From JAXMEQ01 sp046348225 (GTDB lineage Bacteria > Pseudomonadota > Gammaproteobacteria > Burkholderiales > Burkholderiaceae_C): 64,000 nucleotides of DNA. This document shows positions 28,836 through 37,296 of the stretch, in pieces (position 1 is the stretch's first letter; each line of letters opens with the position of its first letter). The stretch covers positions 444,149 to 508,148 of the forward strand of contig JAXMEQ010000002.1 in assembly GCA_046348225.1 (NCBI GenBank). Reading direction: 5' to 3'. Position numbers and translations under genes: made by a program. The notes under the pieces are model-generated. The model had not been told where the DNA came from and searched no databases. It saw only the letters and a program-made list of their open reading frames with translations.

Positions 28836-29279
28836 TCAGATCCCAGCCAGTGCGGCAATGGCCAGCGGGTAGCCCTGCACGCCAAAACCCGCCATCACCG
28901 CGCGGGCGACGGGCGAGATGTAGCTGTGGTGGCGAAACGCCTCCCGCGCATGCACGTTGCTGATGTGCAGCTCGATCAGCGTCACGCCTGCGCCCTTGAT
29001 GGCGTCGTGCAGGGCGACGCTGGTGTGGGTGTAGGCCCCGGCGTTGAGGATGACGCCGGCCACCTCGCCCGCCGCCTGGGCGCGCCCGGCCTCCTGCAGC
29101 CAGTCCACCAGCACGCCTTCGTGGTTGGTCTGGCGGAAGTCGAGCTTGAAGCCATGCGCCGCGCAGGCGGTGGCGCAGAGCTTTTCCACGTCGGCGAGCG
29201 TCTGCGCGCCATAGACGGAAGGTTCACGGGTGCCCAGCAGGTTCAGGTTGGGGCCATTCAGGACGACGGCGGTTTTCAT
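28836..29279 (-). CDS. aroQ: 3-dehydroquinate dehydratase, type II
   Basis: 147 aa dodecameric-type dehydroquinase of the shikimate pathway. Motifs: LNGPNLNLLGTREPSVYG with the catalytic Tyr (Y23), RQTNHEG, LNAGAYTHTSVALHDA, ELHISNVHAREAFRHHS. Full length. Overlaps the upstream hydrolase-fold gene by 4 nt (ATGA). Confidence 0.95.
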   Translation of the reverse strand: MKTAVVLNGPNLNLLGTREPSVYGAQTLADVEKLCATACAAHGFKLDFRQTNHEGVLVDWLQEAGRAQAAGEVAGVILNAGAYTHTSVALHDAIKGAGVTLIELHISNVHAREAFRHHSYISPVARAVMAGFGVQGYPLAIAALAGI

Positions 29280-30043
29280 AGGGATCTCAAAAAGTCATGC
29301 ACGAGGTTAGCAAACTCCTGCGGCTGCTCCACCGCGCTCATGCGGCCGGTGGCCAGGGTGCGCAGTTCGGCGCCCGAGATGCTGCGGCACAGCGACTCGG
29401 CCGTGCGCACGGAAATCGCGTCGTCGTGCGCGCCGGCGATCACCAGGGTCGGGCAGGCAATCAGGGGGTTGCTGGTGCCATAGTCCACCTCCATCATGGC
29501 TTCGCAGCTGGCCGCATAGACCTGCGGGTCCATCGCCACCAGGCTCTGGCGCAGCGCCGAAGCCCGGGCCGCGCCGTCCGGGCTGGCCAGAAAAGCGGGG
29601 GTGAACCAGCGGTGCATGGCTTCGTCGGCCACCGCCGCCATGCCCTGCTCCTGCGCCTGCCGGATGCGGGCCATCAGCCGGGTGCGGATGGCGTCGTCAA
29701 AATAGCTGGCGGCGTTGGCCATCACAATGCTGCGGACCAGGTGCGGGTATCGCACCGCGAGCTGCTGCCCGGTCATGCCGCCCATCACCAGCCCGACGAA
29801 GGTCACCGGCGCGTGGCTGTGCTGTTCGATCAAACCGGCGGCGTCATCGGCAAAAATCTCCATCGAGTACGGCCCGGGCAGGCTTGCCGAACCGCCATGG
29901 CCCCGGTGGTCGTAGCGCAGGACGGTGTAGCGCTTGCTCAGGTAGCGCGCCACGTCGTCCCACATGCCCAGACTGCAGCCCAGCGCATGGCTCAGCACCA
30001 CCATGGGCCCCTGGCCCTCGATGACGAAATTCAGTTGCCCCAT
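29276..30043 (-). CDS. Alpha/beta-hydrolase-fold protein lacking nucleophile Ser and catalytic His
   Basis: 255 aa from ATG at 30043, with GGAAAAAG upstream. PcaD-like alpha/beta-hydrolase (VVLSHALGCSLGMWD, YDHRGHGGS, FADDAAGLIE). The nucleophile elbow, normally GxSxG, reads G84-L-V86-M-G88, so Ser is Val. The usual GHxxxxE(Q/R)P His is R234 (ATGRMSAVEQP). Only D207 remains. Both changes were checked on the DNA (GTG and CGC codons). It is probably not a hydrolase. It sits first in an operon with aroQ and frnE, a place where a regulatory or binding role could be retained. Confidence 0.75.
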   Translation of the reverse strand: MGQLNFVIEGQGPMVVLSHALGCSLGMWDDVARYLSKRYTVLRYDHRGHGGSASLPGPYSMEIFADDAAGLIEQHSHAPVTFVGLVMGGMTGQQLAVRYPHLVRSIVMANAASYFDDAIRTRLMARIRQAQEQGMAAVADEAMHRWFTPAFLASPDGAARASALRQSLVAMDPQVYAASCEAMMEVDYGTSNPLIACPTLVIAGAHDDAISVRTAESLCRSISGAELRTLATGRMSAVEQPQEFANLVHDFLRSL

Positions 30044-30162
30044 GAGTTCTTTTTCCTGCTTGTGTCGCCTCTGCGCACATTGTGACGCCTTGGGCAGAAC
30101 CTTTGTCGTCGTTTGTGGCGCCGCCGCCGCAGGCCGCCTCGCACAATGAGCCGCCCTGCCCC

Positions 30163-31047
30163 ATGAAAACACGCCATTTCGTCCAGCTGATCGTGCTGTC
30201 CGCCCTCTGGGGCGCTTCATTCCCGCTGATCCGGATCGCCAGCCCTGCGTTCGGGCCGTTCGGCCTTGCAGGCCTTCGCTGCCTGCTGGCAGCGCTGGTG
30301 CTGGGCCTGCTGATGCGCACCATGCGCCATCGCTGGCCAGCGGCGGCGGCGTGGCCGCGGCTGGCGGTGCTGGCCCTGCTGACGGTGGTGGGGCCATTCG
30401 TGCTGTTCAACTGGGCGGGCCTGGTGATTCCGTCCGGTTACTCGGCCGTGCTCAATGCCACGGCACCGTTGTTTGGCGTACTGGGCGCCGCCGCTGTCGG
30501 CGAAGAACGCCTCAGTGCGCGCAGGTTGCTGGGTTGCGCCCTGGGCTTTGTGGGTGTGGCACTGCTGGTGCAGCTGGGGCCCGTCGCCGTGGACCAGCGC
30601 GTGGTGCTGGCGGCGCTGGCCTGCACGGCAGCCGCCGCCAGCTACGGCCTGGGCGCTATCCTCATGAAACGCGCCACCATGGCGCACCAGCCACTGCCGG
30701 CCTCGGCCGCGGTGCATGTGGCGGCAGCGCTTGTTCTGCTGCTGCCGCTGGGCGTTTCGGCGCCCGCCATGCGCCCCACGGCCGGCGCCTGGCTGGCAGT
30801 GGCCATGCTCGGCTGCGTCACCTCGGGCTTCATGTACTGGATCAGCATGCGGCTGATGCGCGAGATCTCGGCCAGCGCGGCCACCTCGTCAGCCTTCATG
30901 ATCCCGCTGTTTGGCGTGACCTGGGGCGGGCTGTTCCTGGGCGAGCCGGTCACGGCCGGCATGTTGCCGGGCTGCGCCCTGATCCTGCTGGCCACGGCGC
31001 TGATCACCGGGTTCAACCCGTTCCGGGCGGCACCGCCCGCGCCCTGA
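30163..31047 (+). CDS. EamA/DMT-family transporter
   Basis: 294 aa from ATG at 30163, before a run of about ten membrane helices. Two EamA repeats; opens VLSALWGASFPLIRIASPAFGP and includes FNWAGLVIPSGYSAVLNATAPLFG. Substrate unknown. Not closely similar to the EamA protein at 11210. Confidence 0.83.
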   Translation: MKTRHFVQLIVLSALWGASFPLIRIASPAFGPFGLAGLRCLLAALVLGLLMRTMRHRWPAAAAWPRLAVLALLTVVGPFVLFNWAGLVIPSGYSAVLNATAPLFGVLGAAAVGEERLSARRLLGCALGFVGVALLVQLGPVAVDQRVVLAALACTAAAASYGLGAILMKRATMAHQPLPASAAVHVAAALVLLLPLGVSAPAMRPTAGAWLAVAMLGCVTSGFMYWISMRLMREISASAATSSAFMIPLFGVTWGGLFLGEPVTAGMLPGCALILLATALITGFNPFRAAPPAP

Positions 31048-31081
31048 CCGCGGCACAACGCAGCATCGGCACAACACCTTT

Positions 31082-31137
31082 GCTTCCAATTTGATAGCGC
31101 CTTACGTAGAATCCGCGCGGCCTACAGCCTGATTTGG
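31082..31137. repeat. Family A palindromic repeat, intergenic
   Basis: Degenerate core GCTT-N9-TAGC at 31082-31098, then GCGCCTTACGTAGAATCCGC, a GGCCTACAGCC arm and TTTGGCCCC. It lies between the EamA gene and the J-domain gene and ends a few nt before the latter start, so it is part of its leader. Confidence 0.65.
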
Positions 31138-31147
31138 CCCCCAACAC

Positions 31148-31561
31148 ATGCGCGCGCAAGTTCCCAGCTATTACGACATCCTGCAGGTGCCGCCGGACGC
31201 ACCGGCCGGGGACATCCGCGCTGCCTACCGCCGCATGGCCCAGCGCTACCACCCCGACAAGTCGCCCGACAACCGCTTTGCGCCGCGCGTGATGGCCAAC
31301 GTCAACAAGGCCTACGAGGTGCTGTCCGACCCGGCGCAGCGCGAGGAACACGACCGCTGGATCGAACGCAAGCTCAACGGCGCGCAGGCGCTGCATCCGC
31401 TGAGCCGCCCCACACCGCTGCCCGACCTGCCCGCGCGCAGCACGCGCTGGCCCTGGTACCTGCTGTTTACCACCATCAGCTTTGCGGTGGTGGCGATTGG
31501 CACCGTGGTCTACAAGACCGAGTTGTCGGGCAAGCCCGCCGCCGTGCGCCCGGTACGCTGA
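31148..31561 (+). CDS. J-domain protein with C-terminal membrane anchor
   Basis: 137 aa. Residues 7-70 are a DnaJ domain with the HPD motif at 35-37 (RYHPDKSP) and YEVLSDPAQREEHD. A single membrane helix lies at about 100-122 (WYLLFTTISFAVVAIGTVVY). There is no zinc-finger or client domain. It probably recruits DnaK to the membrane. Downstream gene is convergent. Confidence 0.85.
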   Translation: MRAQVPSYYDILQVPPDAPAGDIRAAYRRMAQRYHPDKSPDNRFAPRVMANVNKAYEVLSDPAQREEHDRWIERKLNGAQALHPLSRPTPLPDLPARSTRWPWYLLFTTISFAVVAIGTVVYKTELSGKPAAVRPVR

Positions 31562-31570
31562 AGCAGTTGC

Positions 31571-32749
31571 TCAGGCCGGCAGCGGGTGCCGCTCGCAACG
31601 GCTGGCCCGCACCGCACACAGGGTGCCGAGCAGCGCCAGACCGGTGGCCACGCCGAACATGGCCTGGTAGCCGAGCCAGGACACCAGCGCGCCGCCAGCC
31701 AGCACGCCCAGCACCCCGCCCAGGCCGTAGCCGATCACGGTGAACAGGGCCTGCCCGCGCCCACGCAGCCGCCCCGGGAAGTGCTGCGTCAGCATGGCAA
31801 TGCAGGCGGTGTGGTGGCTGGCGAAGGTCAGCGCGTGCAGGGCCTGCGCGATGAACATCGCCGCCAGCCAGCCGCCCAGCCCGGCAGTCAGCGCCATGCG
31901 CAGCACGGCGGCCGCACCGCCCACCACCAGCCACTGCGTCATGCGCAGCCGCCCGATCAGCCGGCCCTGGGCAAAGAACCAGGCTATCTCCACCAGCACC
32001 GATACCGCCCAGAGCGTGCCGATCATGGCCTTGCTGTAGCCCAGCGCATCCAGGTACAGCGACAGAAAACCATAGATGGCGAAGTGCGCCATCACGTGGA
32101 AGAACAGCGACGCAAAAAACCAGCGCACCGCCGGCTCGCGCAGCACCGGGGCGATGGGCTCCTTCACGGCCTGCTCGTGGGCATGCTTCTCGCGCACGTC
32201 CGGCAGCCACCAGGTGCACAGCAGCACGCCGCCCAGCGTCACCGCCGTCCAGGCCGGAAAGTCCCGCATGCCATGGCCCTCAAACCAGGCTCCCGCCGCA
32301 AACACGGTGAGCATGAAACCGGCCGAGCCCCACAGCCGCACCCGCCCATAGCGGCCCCAGTCGCCGGCCACCAGGTGGGCCATGGCGGCTTCGGTCAGCG
32401 ACATCATGGAGCTGGTGTGGGTGAACAGCACCAGCAGCACCAGGCCGATCCACCAGGCGCCGCCGTCCCACCAGAGGCCGAGCGAGGCCAACAGCGCGAT
32501 GGCGGCGCTCAGCCGCAGCAGCCGCACCCGCTCGCCGGTGTGGTCGCTCAAAGCGCCCCAGGCGTAGGGAGCGAACACGCGAGTGAAGCTCTGGACCGAG
32601 GTCAGCAGGCTGATCACCACGATCGGCAGGCCCAGCTCCTTCAGCCACAGCGGCAGGTAGGGGTTGAAGAACCCGATGTGCGCGAAATAAGTGGCCGACA
32701 GGGCGGCAAACGGCACCAGCTGGCGGCGCTGGGCCGCGGCGTTCGCCAC
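31571..32749 (-). CDS. MFS transporter, HcaT/LacY-like
   Basis: 392 aa with 12 helices, from GTG at 32749, immediately after the aroC stop. Family signatures: YFAHIGFFNPYLPLWLKELG, SDHTGERVRLLR, LWGSAGFMLTV, and LHALTFASHHTACI. This is the 3-phenylpropionate/nucleoside-symporter-like branch; substrate unknown. Operon with aroC. Confidence 0.82.
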   Translation of the reverse strand: MANAAAQRRQLVPFAALSATYFAHIGFFNPYLPLWLKELGLPIVVISLLTSVQSFTRVFAPYAWGALSDHTGERVRLLRLSAAIALLASLGLWWDGGAWWIGLVLLVLFTHTSSMMSLTEAAMAHLVAGDWGRYGRVRLWGSAGFMLTVFAAGAWFEGHGMRDFPAWTAVTLGGVLLCTWWLPDVREKHAHEQAVKEPIAPVLREPAVRWFFASLFFHVMAHFAIYGFLSLYLDALGYSKAMIGTLWAVSVLVEIAWFFAQGRLIGRLRMTQWLVVGGAAAVLRMALTAGLGGWLAAMFIAQALHALTFASHHTACIAMLTQHFPGRLRGRGQALFTVIGYGLGGVLGVLAGGALVSWLGYQAMFGVATGLALLGTLCAVRASRCERHPLPA

Positions 32750-33847
32750 TTACAGAAACGAGGCCTGGATGGCCGGCAGCGGCGGGTTCACGTCCGCGTT
32801 CTGGGCCCGGTGGCGCAGCGCGTGCTCCATGACCACCAGCGCCAGCATGGCCTCGGCAATCGGCGTGGCGCGGATGCCCACACAGGGGTCGTGCCGGCCC
32901 TTGGTAATGACTTCGGTCGCCTCGCCCTGCATGTTGATGGTCTCGCGCGGGCTGATGATGGAGCTGGTGGGCTTGATGGCGATCGCCACGTCCAGGTCCT
33001 GCCCGGTGCTGATGCCGCCCAGCACGCCGCCCGCATTGTTGGTCTTGAAACCCTGCGGCGAGAGCGAGTCGCCATGGGTGGTGCCGCGCTGGGTGATGCT
33101 GGCAAAGCCGGCGCCGATTTCCACACCCTTGACGGCGTTGATGCCCATCATGGCGTAGGCAATGTCGGCATCGAGCTTGTCAAACAGCGGCTCGCCCAGG
33201 CCGGGCGGCACGTTGCTGGCGGTCACGCGCACGCGCGCGCCGCAGGAGTCCCCGGCCTTGCGCAGGCTGTCCATGTAGGCCTCGAGCTGGCTCACGTCGG
33301 CCACCGGTGCAAAGAACGGGTTGTGGGGCACATGCGCCCAGCTCTCGAACGGGATGCTGATCTCGCCAATCTGCGCCATGCAGCCGCGGAAGGTGGTGCC
33401 GTACTTGTCCTTCAGCCACTTCTTGGCCACGGCACCCGCCGCCACCATGGGCGCGGTCAGGCGCGCAGACGACCGGCCGCCACCGCGCGGGTCGCGCAGG
33501 CCGTATTTCTGGATGTAGGTGTAGTCGGCATGGCCAGGGCGGAAGGTCTGCGCGATCTCGCTGTAGTCCTTGCTGCGCTGGTCGGTGTTGCGGATCAGCA
33601 GGCAGATGGGCGTGCCGGTGGTCTTGCCCTCGTACACGCCCGAGAGGATTTCCACCTGGTCGGGTTCGTTACGCTGTGTCACGTGGCGGCTGGTACCGGG
33701 GCGGCGGCGGTCCAGGTCGCCCTGGATGTCGGCCTCGCTCAGCGCCATGCCGGGCGGACAGCCGTCGATCACGCAGCCAATGGCCGGGCCATGGGATTCA
33801 CCAAAGTTGGTGACAGCGAAAAGGGTGCCAAAGGTGTTGCCGCTCAT
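32750..33847 (-). CDS. aroC: Chorismate synthase
   Basis: 365 aa FMN-dependent last enzyme of the shikimate pathway, converting EPSP to chorismate. Motifs: NFGESHGPAIGCVIDGCPPG, FRPGHADYTY, GGGRSSARLTA, and MGINAVKGVEIG. Full length. Starts ATG at 33847 and is followed directly by the MFS gene. Confidence 0.96.
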   Translation of the reverse strand: MSGNTFGTLFAVTNFGESHGPAIGCVIDGCPPGMALSEADIQGDLDRRRPGTSRHVTQRNEPDQVEILSGVYEGKTTGTPICLLIRNTDQRSKDYSEIAQTFRPGHADYTYIQKYGLRDPRGGGRSSARLTAPMVAAGAVAKKWLKDKYGTTFRGCMAQIGEISIPFESWAHVPHNPFFAPVADVSQLEAYMDSLRKAGDSCGARVRVTASNVPPGLGEPLFDKLDADIAYAMMGINAVKGVEIGAGFASITQRGTTHGDSLSPQGFKTNNAGGVLGGISTGQDLDVAIAIKPTSSIISPRETINMQGEATEVITKGRHDPCVGIRATPIAEAMLALVVMEHALRHRAQNADVNPPLPAIQASFL

Positions 33848-33961
33848 GGGGCGTGATTATCCCCGACCGGTCCACAACGGTGCGGATGGGTGCATGGCGA
33901 CGGGAACGCTTCATGCTTGATGCTGCGGCGCAGCAATCACCCTTTGCTGAAGGAGAAACCC

Positions 33962-34384
33962 ATGCTGGACCGCACGCAAACCAAGTTCTCTCACGTCAAG
34001 CCCACGGACACGGCCTATGTGGCCGGGGGCTTGCGCGATTTCTTTCTCTACCGCGACCTGGGCGTGGCCGAGGCCACCAACGGCCAGGTCATCGCGCACC
34101 TTGTGAAGGCCAACATGGCACCGGAAACGGGCACCGGCTGGCACCGGCATGAGGCGGACTTCCAGATCGTGATCATGGTCAAGGGCTGGGCGAAGTTCAT
34201 GTACGAAGACAAGGTAACGCTGGTGGAGGCCGGTGACGTGGTGCACCAGCGCCCGGGCATCCGCCACTACCTGTTCGACTATTCGCCCGACATGGAATAC
34301 CTGGAAATCGTCTCGCCCGCCGATTTCAAGACGGTGGACGTCGAGCCGGTCTGCGACATTCCGACCCCAACCCCCTGGGGATAA
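33962..34384 (+). CDS. Cupin-domain protein
   Basis: 140 aa from ATG at 33962 with GAAGGAG 6-12 nt upstream. Single cupin barrel: GWHRHEADFQIVIMVKGW with H61 and H63, and GDVVHQRPGIRHYLFDYS with H102, so a metal site is likely. No linked enzyme tells the ligand. It is divergent from aroC. Confidence 0.8.
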   Translation: MLDRTQTKFSHVKPTDTAYVAGGLRDFFLYRDLGVAEATNGQVIAHLVKANMAPETGTGWHRHEADFQIVIMVKGWAKFMYEDKVTLVEAGDVVHQRPGIRHYLFDYSPDMEYLEIVSPADFKTVDVEPVCDIPTPTPWG

Positions 34385-34465
34385 GCCCACCCCCGAAGCA
34401 CCTACGGCGCCTCCCCCTCAAGGGGGCGCCACCAGCGGCCCGGCAAAGCCGGTTCCGCGGTGGCA
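34385..34465. repeat. Family B GC-rich dispersed repeat
   Basis: CACCCCCGAAGCACC, then GGCGCCTCCCCCTCAAGGGGGCGCC with an inverted repeat, then CCGGCAAAGCCGG. It lies between the convergent cupin and GST genes, where it could also serve as a terminator. Related to the blocks at 8735 and 24414. Confidence 0.55.
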
Positions 34466-34471
34466 CTGGCA

Positions 34472-35128
34472 TTAGAACTCTGCGTCCAATTCGTCGATCT
34501 CGTCAGGTTCTTTCTTCGCCGCGGCCACCCATTCCTTCATGGCGGGCAACTCCATGATGCGTTTGCAGTAGGCGGCGCAGGTCTTGTCCAGCGGCACGTC
34601 GTAGGTGAGGAAGCGCGTCACGACGGGCGCGTACATGGCGTCGGCAATCGTGGGCGTCTTGCCGAACAGGAAGGGCCCGCCATAGCTCGCCAGACATTCT
34701 TTCCAGATAGCGAATACGCGGTCGATGTCGCCCTGCGCCCGCGACCAGACCTTGAAGTTGGGAAAGTGCGCCTTGAGGTTCATCGGCAGCGCGCCGCGCA
34801 GCGAGGTAAAGCCCGAATGCATTTCGCCGCTGATGGCGCGGCAATGGGCGCGGGCTTTGGCGTCCGCCGGCAGCAAACCGGCTTTGGGCTTGATTTCATT
34901 GAGGTATTCGCCAATCGCCAGCGTGTCCCAGACCTTGATGCCGTTGTGCTGCAATGACGGCACCAGCATGGACGGCGCCAGCAGCAGCATCTCGGCCTTC
35001 ATGGCCGGGTCATCGGGCGGGATGACTTTTTCGGTGAAGTCCAGCCCGGCAAATTTGGCCATCAGCCAGCCGCGCAGGGCCCAGGCGCCGTAGTTCTTGC
35101 TGCTGATGGTGAGGACGGCTTTGGCCAT
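34472..35128 (-). CDS. Glutathione S-transferase
   Basis: 218 aa from ATG at 35128 with AGGAGAT just upstream. N-terminal thioredoxin fold (TISSKNYGAWALRGWL with S/Y candidates for glutathione activation; APSMLVPSLQHNG with the cis-Pro; DTLAIGEYL with the glutathione-binding Asp/Thr) and all-helical C-terminal half (GKTPTIADAMYAPVVTRF). Zeta/beta-like type. Substrate unknown. Confidence 0.88.
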   Translation of the reverse strand: MAKAVLTISSKNYGAWALRGWLMAKFAGLDFTEKVIPPDDPAMKAEMLLLAPSMLVPSLQHNGIKVWDTLAIGEYLNEIKPKAGLLPADAKARAHCRAISGEMHSGFTSLRGALPMNLKAHFPNFKVWSRAQGDIDRVFAIWKECLASYGGPFLFGKTPTIADAMYAPVVTRFLTYDVPLDKTCAAYCKRIMELPAMKEWVAAAKKEPDEIDELDAEF

Positions 35129-35257
35129 GGCATCTCCTGTGTGCCCGAACTTGGAGCAAGTTGCGGGCCACCGGGGCCAGTTTCTGGTGCACGGGCTGGC
35201 CCGCAACTTGCCTCCAGTCATGCCATCGGGCCACAAGCCCACTCCATCAGGATGCGC

Positions 35258-36469
35258 ATGCTGTACCAGGCCTACCAAACCCAGACCGACCTGATGTCCC
35301 CCTTGCGGCTGCTGGCCCAACACAGCAGTGCCCTGCTCTGGCTGCGCCAGACCGAGGGCTCGCTGCTGCGCAAGTGGTCGGCAGCGTCTGAAGTGTTCTC
35401 CCGCATGCGCCTGACGCACAGCCGCCCGGCCTATGACATCCGCTCGGTCAAGGTCGGGGAGGACGAGTTCCCGGTGGTGGAAGAAGCCACCCTCGCCCTG
35501 CCCTTTGGCACGCTGCTGCACTTCCGCAAGGAGGGTGTCACCGGCCAGCCACCGGTGCTGCTGGTGGCACCGCTGTCGGGCCACTTTGCCACGCTGCTGC
35601 GCGAGACCGCCCGCACCCTGCTGCAGGACCACGACGTGTACATCACCGACTGGCACAACGCGCGCGACGTGAGCCTGCGCCACGGCGCCTTTGGCCTGGA
35701 CGACTACATCGACTACATGATCCAGTGCATGGCCGCCATCGGCCCGGGCGTGAGTGTCGTGGCGGTATGCCAGCCCTGCGTGGCGGCGCTGGCCGCCACC
35801 GCCCTGATGGCCGAAGACGACCACCCGGCCACGCCGCGCAGCCTGACGCTGATGGCCGGCCCGGTGGACTGCCGCGTCAACCCCACGGGCGTGAACGCGC
35901 TGGCCACCAGCAAGCCGATTGAATGGTTCGAGCAGAACCTCATCAGCCATGTGCCGCTGCCGCATGCCGGCTTCATGCGCCGTGTGTACCCCGGGTTTGT
36001 GCAGCTCAGCGCGTTCCTGAGCATGAACCTGGAGCGCCACAAGCAGCAGTTCCGCAACCTGTACCAGCACCTGGTGCAAGGCGAGGAAGAGCAGGCCAAC
36101 GTGATCCGCCTGTTCTACGACGAATACCTGGCGGTGAACGATCTGCCGGCGGAGTTCTACCTGGAGACGGTGGAAAAGGTGTTCCAGACCTACGACCTGG
36201 CCCGGGGCGAGCTGATGGTGCGCGGCCGCAAGGTCAACTGCGCGGCCATCCGCCGCACAGCGCTGTTCACAGTGGAAGGTGAACGCGACGACATCTGCAG
36301 CGTTGGCCAGACCGTGGCCGCGCAAGACCTCTGCCCCAACGTGCGGCCGTACCTCAAAACCCACCATGTCCAGGTGGGTGTGGGCCACTACGGCGTGTTC
36401 AGCGGCCGCAAATGGAACCAGCAGATCTACCCGCGCGTGCGGGAGGTGATTCACGCCAGCATGGGGTGA
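35258..36469 (+). CDS. phaZ: Intracellular polyhydroxyalkanoate depolymerase
   Basis: 403 aa from ATG at 35258; ATG at 35252 is an alternative. It degrades native PHB granules inside the cell. The start MLYQAYQTQTDLMSPLR is typical of this family. The catalytic nucleophile is a Cys in the motif VVAVCQPCVAAL (C171 probable), as in Ralstonia-type PhaZ, with Asp in VEGERDD and His in VGHYGVFSG. No lipase-box Ser is expected. Divergent from the GST gene. It fits scoAB at 6.7-8.1 kb, which would use the acetoacetate released. Confidence 0.92.
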   Translation: MLYQAYQTQTDLMSPLRLLAQHSSALLWLRQTEGSLLRKWSAASEVFSRMRLTHSRPAYDIRSVKVGEDEFPVVEEATLALPFGTLLHFRKEGVTGQPPVLLVAPLSGHFATLLRETARTLLQDHDVYITDWHNARDVSLRHGAFGLDDYIDYMIQCMAAIGPGVSVVAVCQPCVAALAATALMAEDDHPATPRSLTLMAGPVDCRVNPTGVNALATSKPIEWFEQNLISHVPLPHAGFMRRVYPGFVQLSAFLSMNLERHKQQFRNLYQHLVQGEEEQANVIRLFYDEYLAVNDLPAEFYLETVEKVFQTYDLARGELMVRGRKVNCAAIRRTALFTVEGERDDICSVGQTVAAQDLCPNVRPYLKTHHVQVGVGHYGVFSGRKWNQQIYPRVREVIHASMG

Positions 36470-36745
36470 ATTTCTTGTTCCTCGCGGCAAAGGCGTGTGC
36501 GCCCGGGCTGCGGCGCTTCACTGGCGCGGTCACCGCTGCGCGGAGATTCGGGGGCGGCGCGCGCAGCGCGCTTCGTCGTCATGCTTGCCGAAGCTGTTTG
36601 AGCGGCGTGAGCGCAGCGAACACAGCGAGTTCTTCGGCACGACCCCGGATCGAGCACCGCAGCGGAGTTGGCGCCAGGCGCCAACCGCCACAGTGCGAGC
36701 CCCCGCCGGGCACCGCCTGCCGCGAAGCAGCGCCAGAAAGAAAAC
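36470..36745. repeat. Non-coding segment with palindromic repeat structure
   Basis: 276 nt without a gene. It contains a perfect inverted repeat GTTGGCGCC-A-GGCGCCAAC at 36667-36685 and several GC-rich motifs of dispersed-element style. It follows phaZ and precedes the convergent end of the CBS gene. Confidence 0.45.
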
Positions 36746-37204
36746 TCAGCCCTTCGGCGCTTCCGGCTCTTCAGCCGGCCAGTCCCGGATGTAGGCCTTG
36801 AGCATCTGGTTTTCGAAGTTCTGGCTGTCCACCACGGCCTTGGCCACGTCGTAGAAGCTGATCACCCCCATCAGCATGCGCTTGTCCATCACCGGCATGT
36901 AGCGGGCATGGCGGTCCAGCATCATGCGGCGCACTTCGTCGAGCTCGGTTTCGCTGGTGCAGGTCAGGGGCGCGTCGTCCATGGCCGTGCGCACGAGGGT
37001 GGTGCCCACCACGCCGCCGTTCTTCACCACCTGCTGGATCACCTCGCGGAAGGTCAGCATGCCCACCAGATCGCCGTGCTCCATGACCACCAGTGAGCCG
37101 ATGTCCTTTTCGCCCATGATGGCCAGTGCCTTGGCCAGCGGTTCGTCAGGCGTGACGGTGTACAGGGTGTTGCCCTTGACGCGCAGGATGTCGCTGACTT
37201 TCAT
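36746..37204 (-). CDS. Tandem CBS-domain protein
   Basis: 152 aa. Two CBS repeats: residues about 5-60 (VTPDEPLAKALAIMGEKDIGSLVVM, LVGMLTFREVIQQV) and about 75-135 (ELDEVRRMMLDRHARYMPVMD, LMGVISFYDVAKAV). Such stand-alone pairs bind adenine nucleotides and regulate partners. The partner is not obvious. Divergent from the sulfhydrylase gene. Confidence 0.85.
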   Translation of the reverse strand: MKVSDILRVKGNTLYTVTPDEPLAKALAIMGEKDIGSLVVMEHGDLVGMLTFREVIQQVVKNGGVVGTTLVRTAMDDAPLTCTSETELDEVRRMMLDRHARYMPVMDKRMLMGVISFYDVAKAVVDSQNFENQMLKAYIRDWPAEEPEAPKG

Positions 37205-37296
37205 GCTGTTCTCCTCTTGAGCACGGGTGACTGACCGTCAAACGAATATAGCCCACAATGCCGGGCTGTTCCACAACAGAGTTACCCGGAGACGAC

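Noticed and set aside
35258..36469. PHB depolymerase lacking a Ser nucleophile as a pseudoenzyme
   Set aside because: This intracellular family uses Cys; the Cys, Asp and His are present.
37205..37296. SAM riboswitch before the homoserine sulfhydrylase
   Set aside because: The leader is only 92 nt and I could not find the conserved helices of any SAM class.
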